Source: Termitomyces sp. T153 (taxonomy: Eukaryota > Basidiomycota > Agaricomycetes > Agaricales > Lyophyllaceae). Taken from it: DNA of 64,000 bases. The notes below the pieces were generated by a model. The model did no database searches. It had not been told where the DNA came from and was given only the letters and a program-made list of their open reading frames with translations. Positions 1 to 11,041 of the stretch are shown here, one piece after another. Each line of letters starts with the position of its first letter. Positions within the stretch are counted from its first letter, which is position 1. The position numbers and the translations under genes are program-made. The stretch lies in the NCBI GenBank assembly GCA_018296165.2, contig JACKQL020000013.1:620001-684000 (forward strand), written 5' to 3'.

Positions 1-831
1 GTATCAACTTATAGGGCACCGTGCGCTTATACTCACTCCAAGGCTCGGCATACTAGCACAGTGGTTCAATATCAAGGTAAAATTAAAAAGAACGCAACTC
101 ACTCGTTCTTGACAGTACTTATCCAGGCAAGGTATAGCGCGTGTCACGAAATCACGAACGAAGAACACTGTGATCAATCCACCCCAGATCCACCCGCCCG
201 CCGCAAGTGCATATCCTCCTCGCATAAGGATGTGACCAGTGTAATTGATATGCCTCGCCAACGAAAACAGTCCGCCGGAGTAGTTCTTCCCTTTGTTCTT
301 CAGAGCCTTCTTGAACCGTTTCCTCTGAATTTCAGAGACAAGTTCGAGAAGGATTCCGGTGACATATGCCGTGAATCCAACGACAAGTGGAATGGATGGG
401 AAACTGGGATCGTCCAGATCTTGGCCTCCGTCGGTGGAAGCAGATGTGAACTTGTTTATGAAGAGAAGAGAGTTGAGGCTATTGAACATGAAGTTGAATG
501 CGCAGATGGGGAGGGCATTTTTCACGGGCATTTCCTGTTCTGCTACCGAGGTGACCCAGAAAATCTGTTTGAGACTGCAGCCTGCGGACATGAGGAAGAG
601 GATGAGGCGATAGGGGGAAAGTCCAGTGCAAGGTTCGATGGGTGTGCCGAGTGGGAGAAGCTCGCCGCCAAGGTAGTTGATGAGCGACGAACCTAGGTTT
701 TGAGATAGAATAGCATGTTGGACGAGGGGTTCAGCGAGTCGTAGGCCAACAAATACTGTCGACCCTAGCGGCGATGGTCGCTTGATTCTGGAGAGGTAGT
801 CATGGAAGAGGTCTTTCTCGGGAGATGACAT
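1..831 (-). CDS. DUF1295 / steroid 5-alpha-reductase-like membrane protein (3' end cut by window)
   Basis: I choose the ATG at 829-831 (protein begins MSSPEKDLF); the frame extends to 849 only through a TTG. Exon 1 is 103-831. A 50-base GT-AG intron (53-102) separates it from exon 2 (1-52), which reads YAEPWSEYKRTVPYKLI and runs off the window. That ending, together with GLFSLARHINYTGHIL near residue 190, is the signature of the DUF1295 family, which belongs to the superfamily of steroid 5-alpha reductases, ERG4/ERG24 sterol reductases and isoprenylcysteine methyltransferases. Several hydrophobic stretches indicate a multi-pass, probably ER, membrane protein. About 260 residues are visible and only a few should be missing, close to the usual family length. 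The substrate is unknown; many fungal members are annotated only as DUF1295. It is divergent from the small gene at 1395. Confidence 0.85.
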
Positions 832-1394
832 TCTCGTTAAGCTAGCCAAAGTGAAAACTGGAAGTCGCTTTTAAGACTTGTCTGACACGGCCGGGATGAT
901 GTCACGTTTAATTGATTCTCGAGCCGACCGACGCGTTCGACCGGCATCATGTCCCTAGCTGGAAAAGCGGGCCATGGACAGCTAGTTTCAAATTTGAACT
1001 TTATGAAGTTAAAGAACTAAGAGGAGTGTTCCGTTTTCATAAACTATGAAAGATTCCAGCTCAATAGGTAGTAACTGCCAATTCTGAGAACGGGATAAAA
1101 GGAAAAGCCAGGATTTTAGACAGGATATTGAAGACGCGGAATCTGGGAAGTAGCTTCCATTGGTTCTCAGAATCCAATAATTGTGCCGAGACTCGTTTCC
1201 CTGAACGTTTGGACTGAAGTTCTCAGTTTCAGAGGTTGATGCGTGTCGCGCAAACGAATCACACGTGATATCTGCGTGACAGTTATTAAACCCGAAACTC
1301 CGACGTGATCTATTTGCGTCCACGGTCCCTCGCGCTGCGTTTTTTCCTCCCAACTACTATCACTCCACCCAGGACTAGAACACTTGTATACACT
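832..1394. promoter_or_regulatory. Divergent intergenic promoter region
   Basis: These 563 bases separate the minus-strand DUF1295 gene from the plus-strand small gene, so they should hold both promoters. A palindromic CACGTG E-box lies at 1262-1267, nearer the plus-strand gene. I see no convincing TATA box for either gene. No coding frame here looks real. Confidence 0.4.
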
Positions 1395-1733
1395 ATGAGC
1401 GATAAGTCTTACTCGTACACTGGCAGCGGAACCAATGATCAGGTATGATACTTTCATTAGGAAAAGTGACTTTTTCACTGATCGACTCATATGAAAGGGC
1501 AACCATTATTGCAGCCGCCAGGACAACAGTACCGGAAACACTGGATACCATTATTCCAACACGTAAGTTCTCATCTCCGATGGGATTTCTTAGTTCTGAG
1601 ATTGGTTTTTTTCAGGGATGGTAGTTATTACTACAAGAACCCCAACGGTTCGACCTACTACGACAATGGAAATGGGTACTCCAAGTATACCTCTCCTGGA
1701 GTCCAATCCTACTCTTCTTCATCAAAGAAATAA
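1395..1733 (+). CDS. Small Tyr/Ser/Gly-rich protein, 76 residues, three exons
   Basis: Exons are 1395-1442, 1498-1562 and 1616-1733, with GT-AG introns of 55 and 53 bases. The exon lengths (48, 65, 118) sum to 77 codons with the stop. The product begins MSDKSYSYTGSGTNDQ, then has GNHYCSRQDNSTGN, then a C-terminal half rich in Tyr, Gly, Asn and Ser with DGSYYYKNPNGSTYYDNGNG. I recall this arrangement (short Ser/Tyr head, GNHYC, then YYY and GSTYY motifs) as a small uncharacterised protein widespread in fungi; its function is unknown to me. There is no signal peptide or transmembrane segment. The three-exon model that brings all motifs into one frame is the main support, because no single ORF covers it. 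Confidence 0.8.
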
Positions 1734-3513
1734 TGGTCCGCTGCACATATATGCATGTCGACTATGATTGATGGTGAAATAGGATTGTCAATGTTGAACA
1801 GTTGTTTTGGCTGTCAGTAGTGTAAACTAATTTGCGCTTTCGAACCTAAAGTGAAGTTGCATTTTCAGACAGTTGCGAGACTTACCGTGATCAACTATCA
1901 GTAGTTCTTTGAAATGATGGTGTTCAGCTGACCTTGCGCCACTTGTCAAAACTGCATGCGGCTGTTCTGGTCTTAATGATGTCATTGTATACTGCGGTAT
2001 GGGTCGAAATACCTTGAACTCTTTGTTTCATCCTTGTTCATCTTTGTTCTACGACACGAGTTAGTTGAACGTTGAACATGCTACTTACCGATGGCTGAAT
2101 TATGACCGAAGCTTATCAATGTACACAAGTCCTCGGTATCAATTCGATTGGCTAAGGACATCAATACGCACATATGCTACATCGAACGCTCACAAGCCTG
2201 TCGTTGTCACCGACGATGTCACTTTGCAGGAACTTGCGAGTCAATGCGATATTGTGGTCATTTATTCAGGCACTGATCCTAAGCTTGAAGTTTCAATGTT
2301 CGGGTATCAGTGATATTGCGAGATACAGATGGATGATCAGGAGAGCACTGGATATCAATGATTGCAATTATGTGTCCACAGTCGTAGGTACCTTTGTTAT
2401 TGTTTATTCGATGACGCCCGGAGTCATCACACGAACGTATCCAAGTGGTCATGACATGAGCGCGCACAACCTCACGTTAGATGGTGATCTTGTGGTACCT
2501 ATGGTTACTCGTGGTTGCCCGAGAACATATCAGTTCACCCCACCCTTCAGACTCCCATTTCAAGTAAAATCACACAGCCATCACAACCCTGTGGGTCGAC
2601 GCGTGCCATCACCTAGCGCCAACGATGCCGTCCATCCGGTTTTCCCGGAAAGCCGCAGCTGATCCAGAGCTATCCAGAGCGTGTACATAACGCAATCGGC
2701 TATCGTGGCATTGAGCCATGCTTCTGGGTTTCCCATTCCTCCTATGTATTGCGTGTATCTGGAGCAGGGCTATCTGATCTAACATTTAGCGATAGGGAAT
2801 CGGTCGGGATGGCTAATTTTGGAAAGTGTCGTATATCGAAGAGCAACCTTTTCGTCATGTAAAATCTTTGTGTGTGGTGGCGAATGACGCTAGGATAGAA
2901 CTCCTTATCGCGTCCATGGCCCCATAGATGGCCGGGTCAGTATATTCGGGGATCTTGGCCTGAAAGCATGTGCTGTTGCCGGGAAATTTCCCCCATAGGG
3001 TCCTTCAGCCGTATGGCTCATCTTGATCTGCGATCTTCTCAGGCACGATATAAGATGAGGATGTCGTGGAGATGGTAGGGACACATGCCAGTGAGCGAGA
3101 ATGGATTGCACATGGTGATTGAACGTTGAACCATGCGTGTGGCATATAACTTGGATGGTGGAAAGGCCTGCGGGCTGGCTGCGGACGATGTGGAAGGTCA
3201 AGTATCGAGACAATAGATAAAACCGATCTTATGCATGCAGGTTCGATTTGGGACTCCGCCTTACCAAGATCCAGCGGTTGTTGGCATTTTCACCGTCAAC
3301 TTTTTCTCCTGCTACCATCAGCCACCTCGTCGTCGCCGCCGCTGACAGCGCCGAGCCCTGCAACGCCGACGGCCCTTGTCTGCTGTGCGACTTATATTTT
3401 CTATCTGTCCCCAGTCTGTTCATGTGTTCTCCTTTCAGCGCAAGATCCGCCCTCATCGGGAGATACGCCGATTCAAAAGCATCTCCTGATCACAATCTCA
3501 CTTTTTGCGAGAC
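1734..3513. other. Long intergenic region / probable 5' leader of the GATA gene
   Basis: This 1.8-kb stretch lies between the small gene and the GATA-factor start. Open frames at 2065-2313 and 2174-2662 overlap in different frames, begin at weak or non-ATG codons and match nothing I recognise, so I do not call them. The last 280 bases (3230-3513) are pyrimidine-rich on the plus strand and look like a transcribed leader. A polypyrimidine stretch ending in CAG near 3440 could be a leader-intron acceptor. Long 5' leaders are common for fungal developmental regulators, so part of this may be transcribed. Confidence 0.4.
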
Positions 3514-6094
3514 ATGGCCAGCCATCTCTCTGCCCAGCACAGCAGATATCCCCACTCTAGCCCCCAAAACAACCGTGAGGAAGACGCCCTCCGTCTTCCG
3601 TCTATCAGGGACTTGGGCTTTCGCTACCCCTCTCGCCGTGCTCAGGACCCCCAGGAATCTCCTTCTCACGCCTCTCCAGCCAGCATCGCCCCGCCAGACC
3701 CTTCGATTGGTCGTGATGCCCAGGATAATTCCGCAAGATGGGCTCGCTCGACTCTCCCGGTTCAAAGTCCTGTTTCCGTGCCTCCACATCTCCAACAGCA
3801 CCAACCACAGCACCATCATCATCAGCAACAGCTCACACCACCTCTTTCTGCTGGTCATGAACCTCTGCAGCTGAAAAATGAGTATTCCTCAAAACCTGAC
3901 GGCCCCTTTATGACTCCTGGACTTCCCTTATCAGCGCAGCCGACACCTGTTCATGGGTCTGTAACCATTGGCCCTGGCCCTAGTACCCGAGGCGACGAGC
4001 CAGATCAGTCCAAGAGGCGTCGAAGCTCAGGCAACATGAGCACTCCTCGTGATCAACGCAGCAGTCATGTAAGTAGTTGACTTGGCTTGTATGGCCATGT
4101 TCTTTGTCAAGTGCTGACGAATTGCCGTTCTAGACCGCTTATCCCCCTCATTATGCTCAGTATCCGCCTTCTCAGCCCCCGCAACATGGTTACCAGATGC
4201 AGCCGCCGATGTCACACCCCGGTCCTCCTGTCCAGCAGCCTATCGATCACGTCGCTGCCCAACAGGTGGCTCCGCCTCCTCATCCTGGATACTCTACCTA
4301 CTCACCGCAGTACCCTCCTCCTCCTTCTCGCATTCCACTCCACTCTGCTCCACAGCAGCAACAGATACCACCTACAGGAAATCCATATCCACCTGCGCCA
4401 GTCCCGCCTCCGCATAGCCCGTGGGAGCAGTCTCACCATGCACAACCACCACATCAACATCAGCCGCCACCGCCACCACAGCTTCAGCAGCCTCCCCCGC
4501 ACATACCGCCTCCTCAGCATACTCCCCAGATTCAACACCCCCCGCATCCTGTGCCTCACCACCCACAACCACAACCGCCGCCGCCGCCACCCTCATTGCT
4601 GCCTCAACACCATCACATGCATCCACAACACCCGCAACATCATTCTCAACAGCCTATCGCCCCTTCCCCTTTGGGGCATTCTCAACCACAACCCCATCAG
4701 CCACCACCTCAAATACAGCAACCACAAATACCCTACGCTAGGACCACCGCTATTGTTCCGATTGATACTCGTAGTCAATACCCTGTCGTTGATGAGAGGA
4801 TGCCGCTTAACGTCCGGGATAGCACAATGAATGAGGTTAGTGCTGTCCCCTTCTGTTCAGCTCCATCTGAGTTTATTTCTAGATCATGAAGCATTGTCAG
4901 GTCTTGCTTGACTTTGCTAGTCGATATGGTTCGTCCCAGAATCTAACTATGAGCTAAAACCAGGGTACTGATGCATTGCTCCGTCAGCCCAAATCCAGCA
5001 AAGTATTCCGGACGTCAGTCCCCCGCCGGACGAGATACAGCAAATGTCCCATCTCGCTGCGGAAGTCGTCCGACTCCTGGAAGAGTATCGTCGGCTCAAT
5101 CTTCCTGAACCCGACCACGTCAAAATGGACAGTGCGATGGCAATGACGCCACCTGATGATCACCGGCCTCCAAAACGGCCCTGGGAAGACATGTCGCAGG
5201 ACGAAAATTCTAGTCTGGTTGAATCTGCGTTCGCCGAGGTAAATCTACAAACTGTCGCGTTATTTACGCTGTCTCTCAAACTATTCTCAGCAACAATATC
5301 CTACTCCTGTCGAAAATAAGCTCCAGTCAACTGCCGAGCAAGACATGGAAATAATTCGTACAAAACGAGCTACTGCCGGTGGTTCGGGGTCCAGCACTCA
5401 GCCGAAAAGCAAGTATCGAAAAAGAAGTGTGAGTATCCCTTATCACCGCTCTGACCAAGATCTTCGGCTGACCCTGGGATCGTCTTCTCAGCGGGCAACC
5501 CCTCCAGGGAAGTGTCATTCCTGCAATATTCGGGAGACGCCTGAGTGGCGGCGCGGACCCGACGGGGCCAGGACTCTGTGTAACGCTTGTGGACTCCGTG
5601 AGTTCTTTCAGACCCGTTTTTAAGACGTTGACTTATGTCGTACATCATCATCACCAGACTATGCGAAACTCCAACGTAAACGGGACAAGCAAGCGGGGCC
5701 AAATGGTGAAGCACTACCGCGCATCGACATGGAGACTCTCCGTCAATCCGCACGTGCGGCTGAAGTCGACAAGACTCACTCGCGGTCCAAGAACGGACGT
5801 TCGCATCAACCGAATGAGTCGACTTCACCTATGGAGCCTGGCACACCACTGCAGCAGCAGCAGCAGCATCACCAAGGCTCTTTCCAGCTCGTCCCCATGA
5901 CCGTCACTCAAGATCCTGTGTCTGCCCCGCCACCACAGCAACAACAGTCCAATTTAGGAAGTGCGCCTACCCCGCCGTGGCAAACATCTGTCCAGCCTCC
6001 TTCAACCGTCCGCGCCTATGCCCCTGATCAACACCAGCACCAGTCCTTCATGAGAACATCTCATCAAGCAACCAATAATACCCCAGCGCCATAA
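3514..6094 (+). CDS. nsdD: GATA-type zinc-finger transcription factor, NsdD/SUB-1 class
   Basis: Seven exons: 3514-4068, 4134-4835, 4883-4928, 4988-5238, 5291-5428, 5492-5597 and 5658-6094. They are joined by GT-AG introns of 47-65 bases that all keep frame, giving about 744 residues. The start [10 protein letters not shown] is the first in-frame ATG. The N-terminus has LPSIRDLGF, then long Gln/His/Pro-rich low-complexity stretches. A helical block [20 protein letters not shown] follows, split over exons 3 and 4. The finger, split over exons 6 and 7, reads CHSC, an 18-residue loop with [20 protein letters not shown], then [12 protein letters not shown]. The 18-residue loop and this wording match the NsdD/SUB-1 class rather than the 17-residue AreA class. 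In ascomycetes NsdD controls sexual development; a role in fruiting here is inference. The C-terminal tail is Gln-rich. Confidence 0.93.
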
Positions 6095-7101
6095 TATCTA
6101 CGATATCTTCTTGTTGCTGACAGCCTCTTACTTATTCTGTTGGTATAAACCCTATTTGCTCCTCCATCATATGTCTATTCGCTCTTTTACCCACAAGCTT
6201 CTGTCTCTGTTTTATGTTTTGCCTGTATAACGGCGCTACCTTGAACCTCGTCCAACCCTATGAAGAAGCTTCCTGCAGTAATCTTGTCTTTGTCCAACTT
6301 TGCACATAGCAGCATTTTTTCTTCCACGTACTGCAATTCAGATTAATCGCGCTTCGTTACATCTAGTACCTTCACCCACTATCAATACAATCTTTATTTT
6401 TGTTTAGTTCGTATTTTTTGTACGTCTTCAAGGCTTCCCCATATGTGTGCATGGGTAAATTATAGATCAATCAATTGACCTTCAACTTCTCTCAGGTCTG
6501 TCTATGTGCGTATGTAGAGGTAAATTAGGCTTCACAGGGATATCAAAAATCGTCAAAGACCGCGAGGTAGATCATTCGCAGAATATCGATATCTTCCGAT
6601 CAACTATATCATACTAATTTGACGTTGTGAAAACCTTACGAAGGTTTCTTCGAATGCAATGTTTCGTAACGAAGGTACAGATGTACGATGGTCTCTCAAA
6701 GGAGACAAGGGCGGAAGAGGTTTTGAATCTAGACAGAATCTGAGATTGCCGACCTATAAGATACATACATCGGACGAGGGAATCTGGAGAACTGTTCTAT
6801 AGTGGGTACAATTCCAGGGACAGTACTCCTGAGCACTTGAGTGCCTACAACGATTCGCGAAGCAATGAGAAACAAAAACCAGGATCAGGATCTTTCTTCC
6901 ATCTCGACGACCCGGCGAGATCAAGAAATGGATTGTAGATCGATTATCACGTACCATAGTTGAGGATCGATCGGGTCATCTCCGATGTGCATTTACCGAT
7001 CCCCTCAAGCTCTTGAAACGTTATGCGTAACATTACAGCAGAGTTGATATGATTTCGAGAATAGAGATATAGAACCTTGTATACAATCGGGTAGGCGAAG
7101 G
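6095..7101. other. Convergent intergenic region with 3' UTRs
   Basis: This 1-kb stretch lies between the convergent stops of the GATA gene and the TauD-like gene. It is T-rich on the plus strand just after the GATA stop, as expected for a 3' UTR. I see no RNA gene, repeat or believable ORF; the 67-codon frame at 6754-6957 has no recognisable features. Confidence 0.4.
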
Positions 7102-8775
7102 TTAATCATTATATCCACGTCTCGTGGATGCTCCAATAGGATTTTGCTCCACTTTGATACCCTGCTGCTCCCAAATCACCAGCTGACGATCTCTAGCCTG
7201 CTTACCAGTCTCGCGTTCATAGTCAGCGACTGAGGTTGGCTTTTCGCCATGAGGGGTCGCACGAAGAGCATGACGAATCGCAGGCCAGAAGTCGAATGTC
7301 GCAGAGTGTGTCACGATCTGCGCAACGTGTCAGTGCTTCTACGTCATCCCGAAAATATGGCTACACGCGCACCCTATTATCCCAGACAGCAACAGAGTTT
7401 GGTTCCCACTTGAAGCGGACGTGAAAGTCGGGATTATCGCTGATCTGGTGGAAAAGGAAGTTAAGAATAGCGTCTGATTCGGCCTTGGGTACTCCAATGA
7501 TGCGGCGTGTGAATCCTGACAAAACGGAAGGGCGTTAGAACGTGGAAGAGTTCGGATGAAATAGCTCCTCGATGGTTTGCTTACCTGGGTTTACATATAC
7601 ACTCTTCCAGCCGGTAGCCGGGTGGACACGCACGACAGGGTGAACGGTCTCGATTTCCTGCCTCCGGACATGAAGCCCTGCAGCTCGAGCACCCTCTGCC
7701 TGCGCAACGGCGCTGTGAAGGGCAGTCAAGCTCTCAAGGTAGGTTTGGAAAGCAGGACTGAGAGAGGAATATAGCGCGTATCTAGATTTTAGATAGTCAG
7801 TGGATGATACCAGCATTTTAGAGTGGGTGATAATTACCCTGAACTCCATAATGTGTCGCCGCCGACTTCTGGTCCAGTGATGACTTTGAGAGAGGTCGTA
7901 CTTGGTGGCTGAATTTCGTATGACACCTGTTATTACGGTCTATCTTAGAACGAGCGCGAGTTGACTGTGGGAAGACGTACGTCTGAGTGCCAGAGCTCTA
8001 GTTTAGTGAAGGCAGCAGGGTTTGGACGACGGGATGCATCGTTGTAAACGACTGAGGTTAAAGATGAGTAAGTTCTAACTACAGGAAAATATTACTTACC
8101 ATGGACTTCTTCTAGACCATTCTTGGGAATTGGAGTCGTTGCATGCTTATGGAGTGGACCAAAGTGGCGAGCAAGATCGAGCTGTTGCTGGATATTGATT
8201 TCCTGATCACGGAAAACTTTCAATGGAAGATGTCAATCACGTATACTTTACGATATAACAATACGAATGACTTACACACAACGCCACGTTCAGCAACAAG
8301 AAGAGCTCTAATCCATGATTCAATAAAGGTTTGAGTCAAAGGATGAACAAGCTCACAGTTCATCCTTTTGGGCATCGGATAACTGCCTAAGGTCGATGCC
8401 CAGGATCTCTGTGCCAATTGCAGGAGTCAGATGCTTAACCTTCTGAGCAGCATTGAATAAGTTTCGTTTGGAGGTATCCGCAAACAGTCCCCGTTCTGTC
8501 ACGTGGACTTCAGTCAGAGGAGGCCAGTCGACTTTTGGGAAGGTAGGCTGGTCATGGCACGTTAGGGGAAGCAAAAGAAGAAACCACGACAAGCTTACTT
8601 TAAATTCTGCGAACTTGTAATTGTTATTTCCGTCGTCTGCAATGGATAGAGAGTGGAAGCGATTCAAAAGTTGACCATCTGACTTCTGCTGAGTCTTGAT
8701 GTCGACCACAGTAGATGTGGGGGTTTCGTTGACTGCGACGGGTGCCATTGGATTCGATGAGTCGAGTTCATCCAT
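7102..8775 (-). CDS. TauD/TfdA-family Fe(II)/2-oxoglutarate-dependent dioxygenase
   Basis: Nine exons in transcript order: 8599-8775, 8357-8547, 8276-8307, 8100-8216, 7981-8051, 7838-7926, 7585-7781, 7373-7515 and 7102-7317. All introns are 48-69 bases and all phases agree, giving about 410 residues. I take the ATG at 8775; the frame extends upstream only through a GTG. The family oxidises sulfonates such as taurine, or related small acids, with 2-oxoglutarate and O2. Visible features are EILGIDLRQLSDAQKDEL, then RGVVFFRDQ, then HFGPLHKHATTP. The iron-binding HxD is LWHSDVSYE, followed by GGDTLWSSG. The distal histidine and 2-oxoglutarate-binding arginine are in THSATFDFWPAIRHALRATP. These are the complete catalytic set, so the protein should be active; the substrate cannot be inferred. 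The 51-base first intron is free of stops and in frame, so a retained form would add 17 residues. Confidence 0.9.
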
Positions 8776-10171
8776 GCCCACGCTTTTTATAGATTCCGTG
8801 ACGAGACGCGTCGGCGCAAATCCCCTAAATCATTGCGTGATATTGCAAACCAAGAAGATATCTATCTGACTAATAATTGGAAATATTCTCCCACAGATTG
8901 CTCATACTTGCGCGATTCAAGAGGTGACTTAGATAGCTCCTGCGTCATTGGTGAAAATCTGTCGACTAGTGACTTCCGATGATAGCAGCTCTAGTGAGCG
9001 GGTCTCGACAGAACAATAGACGGTTCACCGAGATTCTTCGCAGAGCAGCAGGATTTCAGATCCCAGAATACCCTCAGAGTAGGCAACAAGATTCGTCGCG
9101 TCACGCGTTTGGGTGAGAATCTCGTCGGGCTATCTCGTCATCGTCCCTCCGTACCTACCAGTGAACAGAACCATAGATACACAAGAGATAAGATAATCAC
9201 ACCACAGAATATCTGGATAAATTCATTATATGTACTTCTCTTCGTCCATATCGTCGAAAGGCCAGTGTGCTTCGACCTCGGCACGTTTTGCTAGACCTCG
9301 ACCTACGACAGACACACGGAAGAAAAACACAATTTCAGGAGCATGTCGAAGAACAAATAGCAACTGAATTAATCAACCTATGACAGATACGCTTGCCTTC
9401 ATGCTCAGATTCACATTCTGAATCAACTTCCAACTGCAGCTCAGTCAATTACTCCTTATGAGGGATGCAAGCGCAAACCAAATGTCTCTTATCTCAGATA
9501 CACGAAAGAAAGCGCAATGAGCCTAGATCAAGATTTTTTGTAGCCTCTTCAACCTGTCTACGTCATGCATCAGCGCCAGACTCTAAGGATTCGGATTTGA
9601 TGCGACACAAATTGCCACCATGACACCAATGTCCGGTTTCATCGCACGTATACCGCAAACGCGACAATTTCGAGACAGCAGATTATCGATTTCACGGAGT
9701 GCAACGATGTCCCGTTGTTCTCCTCACTCGGGCCGAATATTGTTGATCTCTGCACACCGAAGTTGGTCCTCGAGGGTGAAGGGGAAAGTAAGTAGGACAC
9801 GTGTTCCATTCGATATGGTGTCCATAAGATGAGGTACGCTCAGGGGTCAAATGGGTTCTGCAACTGCGGTTCTTTAGATGAAGGTTTCTCCAGAGGACGA
9901 GCTGACAGTGATCATTGTGCTCAAGTTCCTGTGAACAGAGTTGCAGTCATCCAGATGAAATATCGTTGGAACGTGAACATGCCATACCACGCTACTTGTA
10001 GTTCCTGAGAGGTCTTGAGTCGGAGTATTCGCTTAGTACTCCGTCTGTGTGATTCTGTGTGAGTACTAGTTATACATAATCAATTCCGCTTGACAGACAC
10101 GTGATCATGTTACTCGCTAGTCAACGAGAAGTCAACGAGTCCTCGAAAACACGACGCCCACTACTCATATA
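8776..10171. other. Intergenic region upstream of the dioxygenase, up to the Helitron border
   Basis: This 1.4-kb region has CpG content and texture like the flanking genes. It holds the dioxygenase promoter at its left end and one broken ORF (described separately at 9583-9825). I see nothing else coding. It stops abruptly at about 10,172, where a hairpin and AT-rich transposon sequence begin. Confidence 0.4.
9583..9825 (-). pseudogene. Possible broken small gene with a CxxC motif
   Basis: An ATG at 9825 opens a frame reading MDTISNGTRVLLTFPF and continuing with acidic, Arg-rich text to RNCRVCGIRAMKPDIG before a TAG at 9583-9585, about 80 residues. It is interrupted once by a TGA at 9724-9726, after which the frame remains coding-like. 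One CxxC (CRVC) is present. I do not recognise the family. The TGA may be a CGA-to-TGA transition, or part of a donor (GTGAGG overlaps it) in an intron I cannot resolve. It could also be chance. Confidence 0.3.
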
Positions 10172-10207
10172 AGCTACGGTCCGTGCCTTCGGCACGGGCC
10201 TGTAGCT
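10172..10207 (-). repeat. Helitron 3' terminal hairpin
   Basis: GGTCCGTGCC (10,178-10,187) pairs with GGCACGGGCC (10,191-10,200) across a 3-base loop with a single G-T pair. The stem can extend through GCTAC/GTAGC with one bulged base. It lies at the junction between CpG-containing gene space and the AT-rich element, downstream of the helicase stop, where Helitrons carry a terminal hairpin. The canonical CTRR end is not exact (GTAG follows the stem on the minus strand), so the precise border is inferred. Confidence 0.6.
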
Positions 10208-10209
10208 CT

Positions 10210-10505
10210 TGCTAAGTACCAGACCCAACCTCACTTTGTTCAGTTAGGTCCTTGATATTCTAACTCAATGCTAAGTCCCAGATCCAACCTCACTTCATTC
10301 AGTTAGGTCCTCGATATTCTAACTTAATGCTAAGTCCCAGACCCAACCTCACTTTGTTTGGTTAGGTCTTTGTATTTGTTAATTCAATGCTAAGTCCCAG
10401 ACCCAACCTCACTCTGTTCAGTTAGGTTTTTGTATTTGTTAATTCAATGCTAAGTCCCAGACCCAACCTCACTTCATTTGGTTAGGTCCTTGTATTTTGT
10501 TGACT
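10210..10505. repeat. Five tandem copies of a 59-60 bp repeat
   Basis: Units begin at about 10,210, 10,269, 10,328, 10,388 and 10,448. Each starts TGCTAAGT and contains a CCAACCTCACTT core followed by GTTAGGT. Copies differ at scattered positions, mostly C/T. The array sits directly inside the Helitron 3' hairpin. Subterminal tandem repeats are known in Helitrons. Confidence 0.9.
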
Positions 10506-10786
10506 AAGTGTTGCTTTTCTCTTACAATTCAGTATACTGAGATTTCATGGATAAATCAATCATGTATCTATATTACATCATCAACAAAATACTACAATGT
10601 CCACTGGTATATATTAGAGATGCTAAAAATGATAAAAGTTAGTACTAACCAAGAATTATTCAAACTGTCACACTTACATTTGTAAACCATTAAGAATATT
10701 TATACTACACTGTCAGGCTATATACATTAGGTGCTGAAGTTCATAGAAGTTAGCAATTTGTTGCCTGAAACCAACAAAAGTCACAC
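10506..10786. other. Helitron 3' non-coding region
   Basis: AT-rich sequence between the tandem array and the helicase stop. The short motif TCACACTTACA(C/T)TTGTAAAC occurs twice, at about 10,669 and 10,781; the second overlaps the helicase stop codon. No gene is visible. Confidence 0.5.
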
Positions 10787-11041
10787 TTACACTTGTAAAC
10801 TATTCAGGATTTCTTGATAGACAATATTTGCAGTCTTTCTTGATGTGTTTTCTGGGTCCAAAATGACTTTGATATGATCTCCTGATGTGCACCAAGAAAG
10901 TGCAACATAAAGTTGGCCATGTGCAAAAACTCCTGATCAAAAGTCCAATCCAACATGCTTGACTGATTGACCCTGAGACTTGTTGATTGTCATAGCAAAG
11001 AACAATCAAACTGGGAATTGTCTTCTGTGGAATGGAATTGG
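10787..11041 (-). pseudogene. Helitron helicase, C-terminal fragment
   Basis: The minus strand reads FHRRQFPVWL, then FAMTINKSQGQS, then [10 protein letters not shown] and ends near [11 protein letters not shown] with a TAA at 10,787-10,789. This is the conserved end of Pif1-like Helitron helicases (the TINKSQGQ and [10 protein letters not shown] motifs). The fragment is cut off at its upstream side by the LINE. Its first 99 bases are repeated at 14,987-15,085, where the helicase continues. Confidence 0.9.
10943..11041. repeat. Left copy of 99-bp target-site duplication of the LINE
   Basis: It aligns without gaps to 14,987-15,085, with 8 mismatches by my count, seven of them transitions. Both copies are Helitron helicase coding sequence. 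The right copy follows directly after a poly(A) run. Confidence 0.85.

Noticed and set aside
61..696. Plus-strand open frame of 211 codons
   Set aside because: It is the shadow of the DUF1295 gene on the opposite strand, whose motifs and splice sites are clear.
2065..2662. Overlapping open frames in the intergenic region before the GATA gene
   Set aside because: There is no good start, no recognisable domain and no splice model that joins them; left as possible leader sequence.
4087..4830. Plus-strand open frame of 247 codons, and several minus-strand frames over 4300-4780
   Set aside because: They are alternative readings of the Pro/Gln/His-rich exon 2 of the GATA gene; the spliced GATA frame explains the sequence.
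10497..10685. Open frame of 62 codons after the tandem array
   Set aside because: It lies in non-coding AT-rich Helitron sequence with no domain and a composition-driven amino-acid content.
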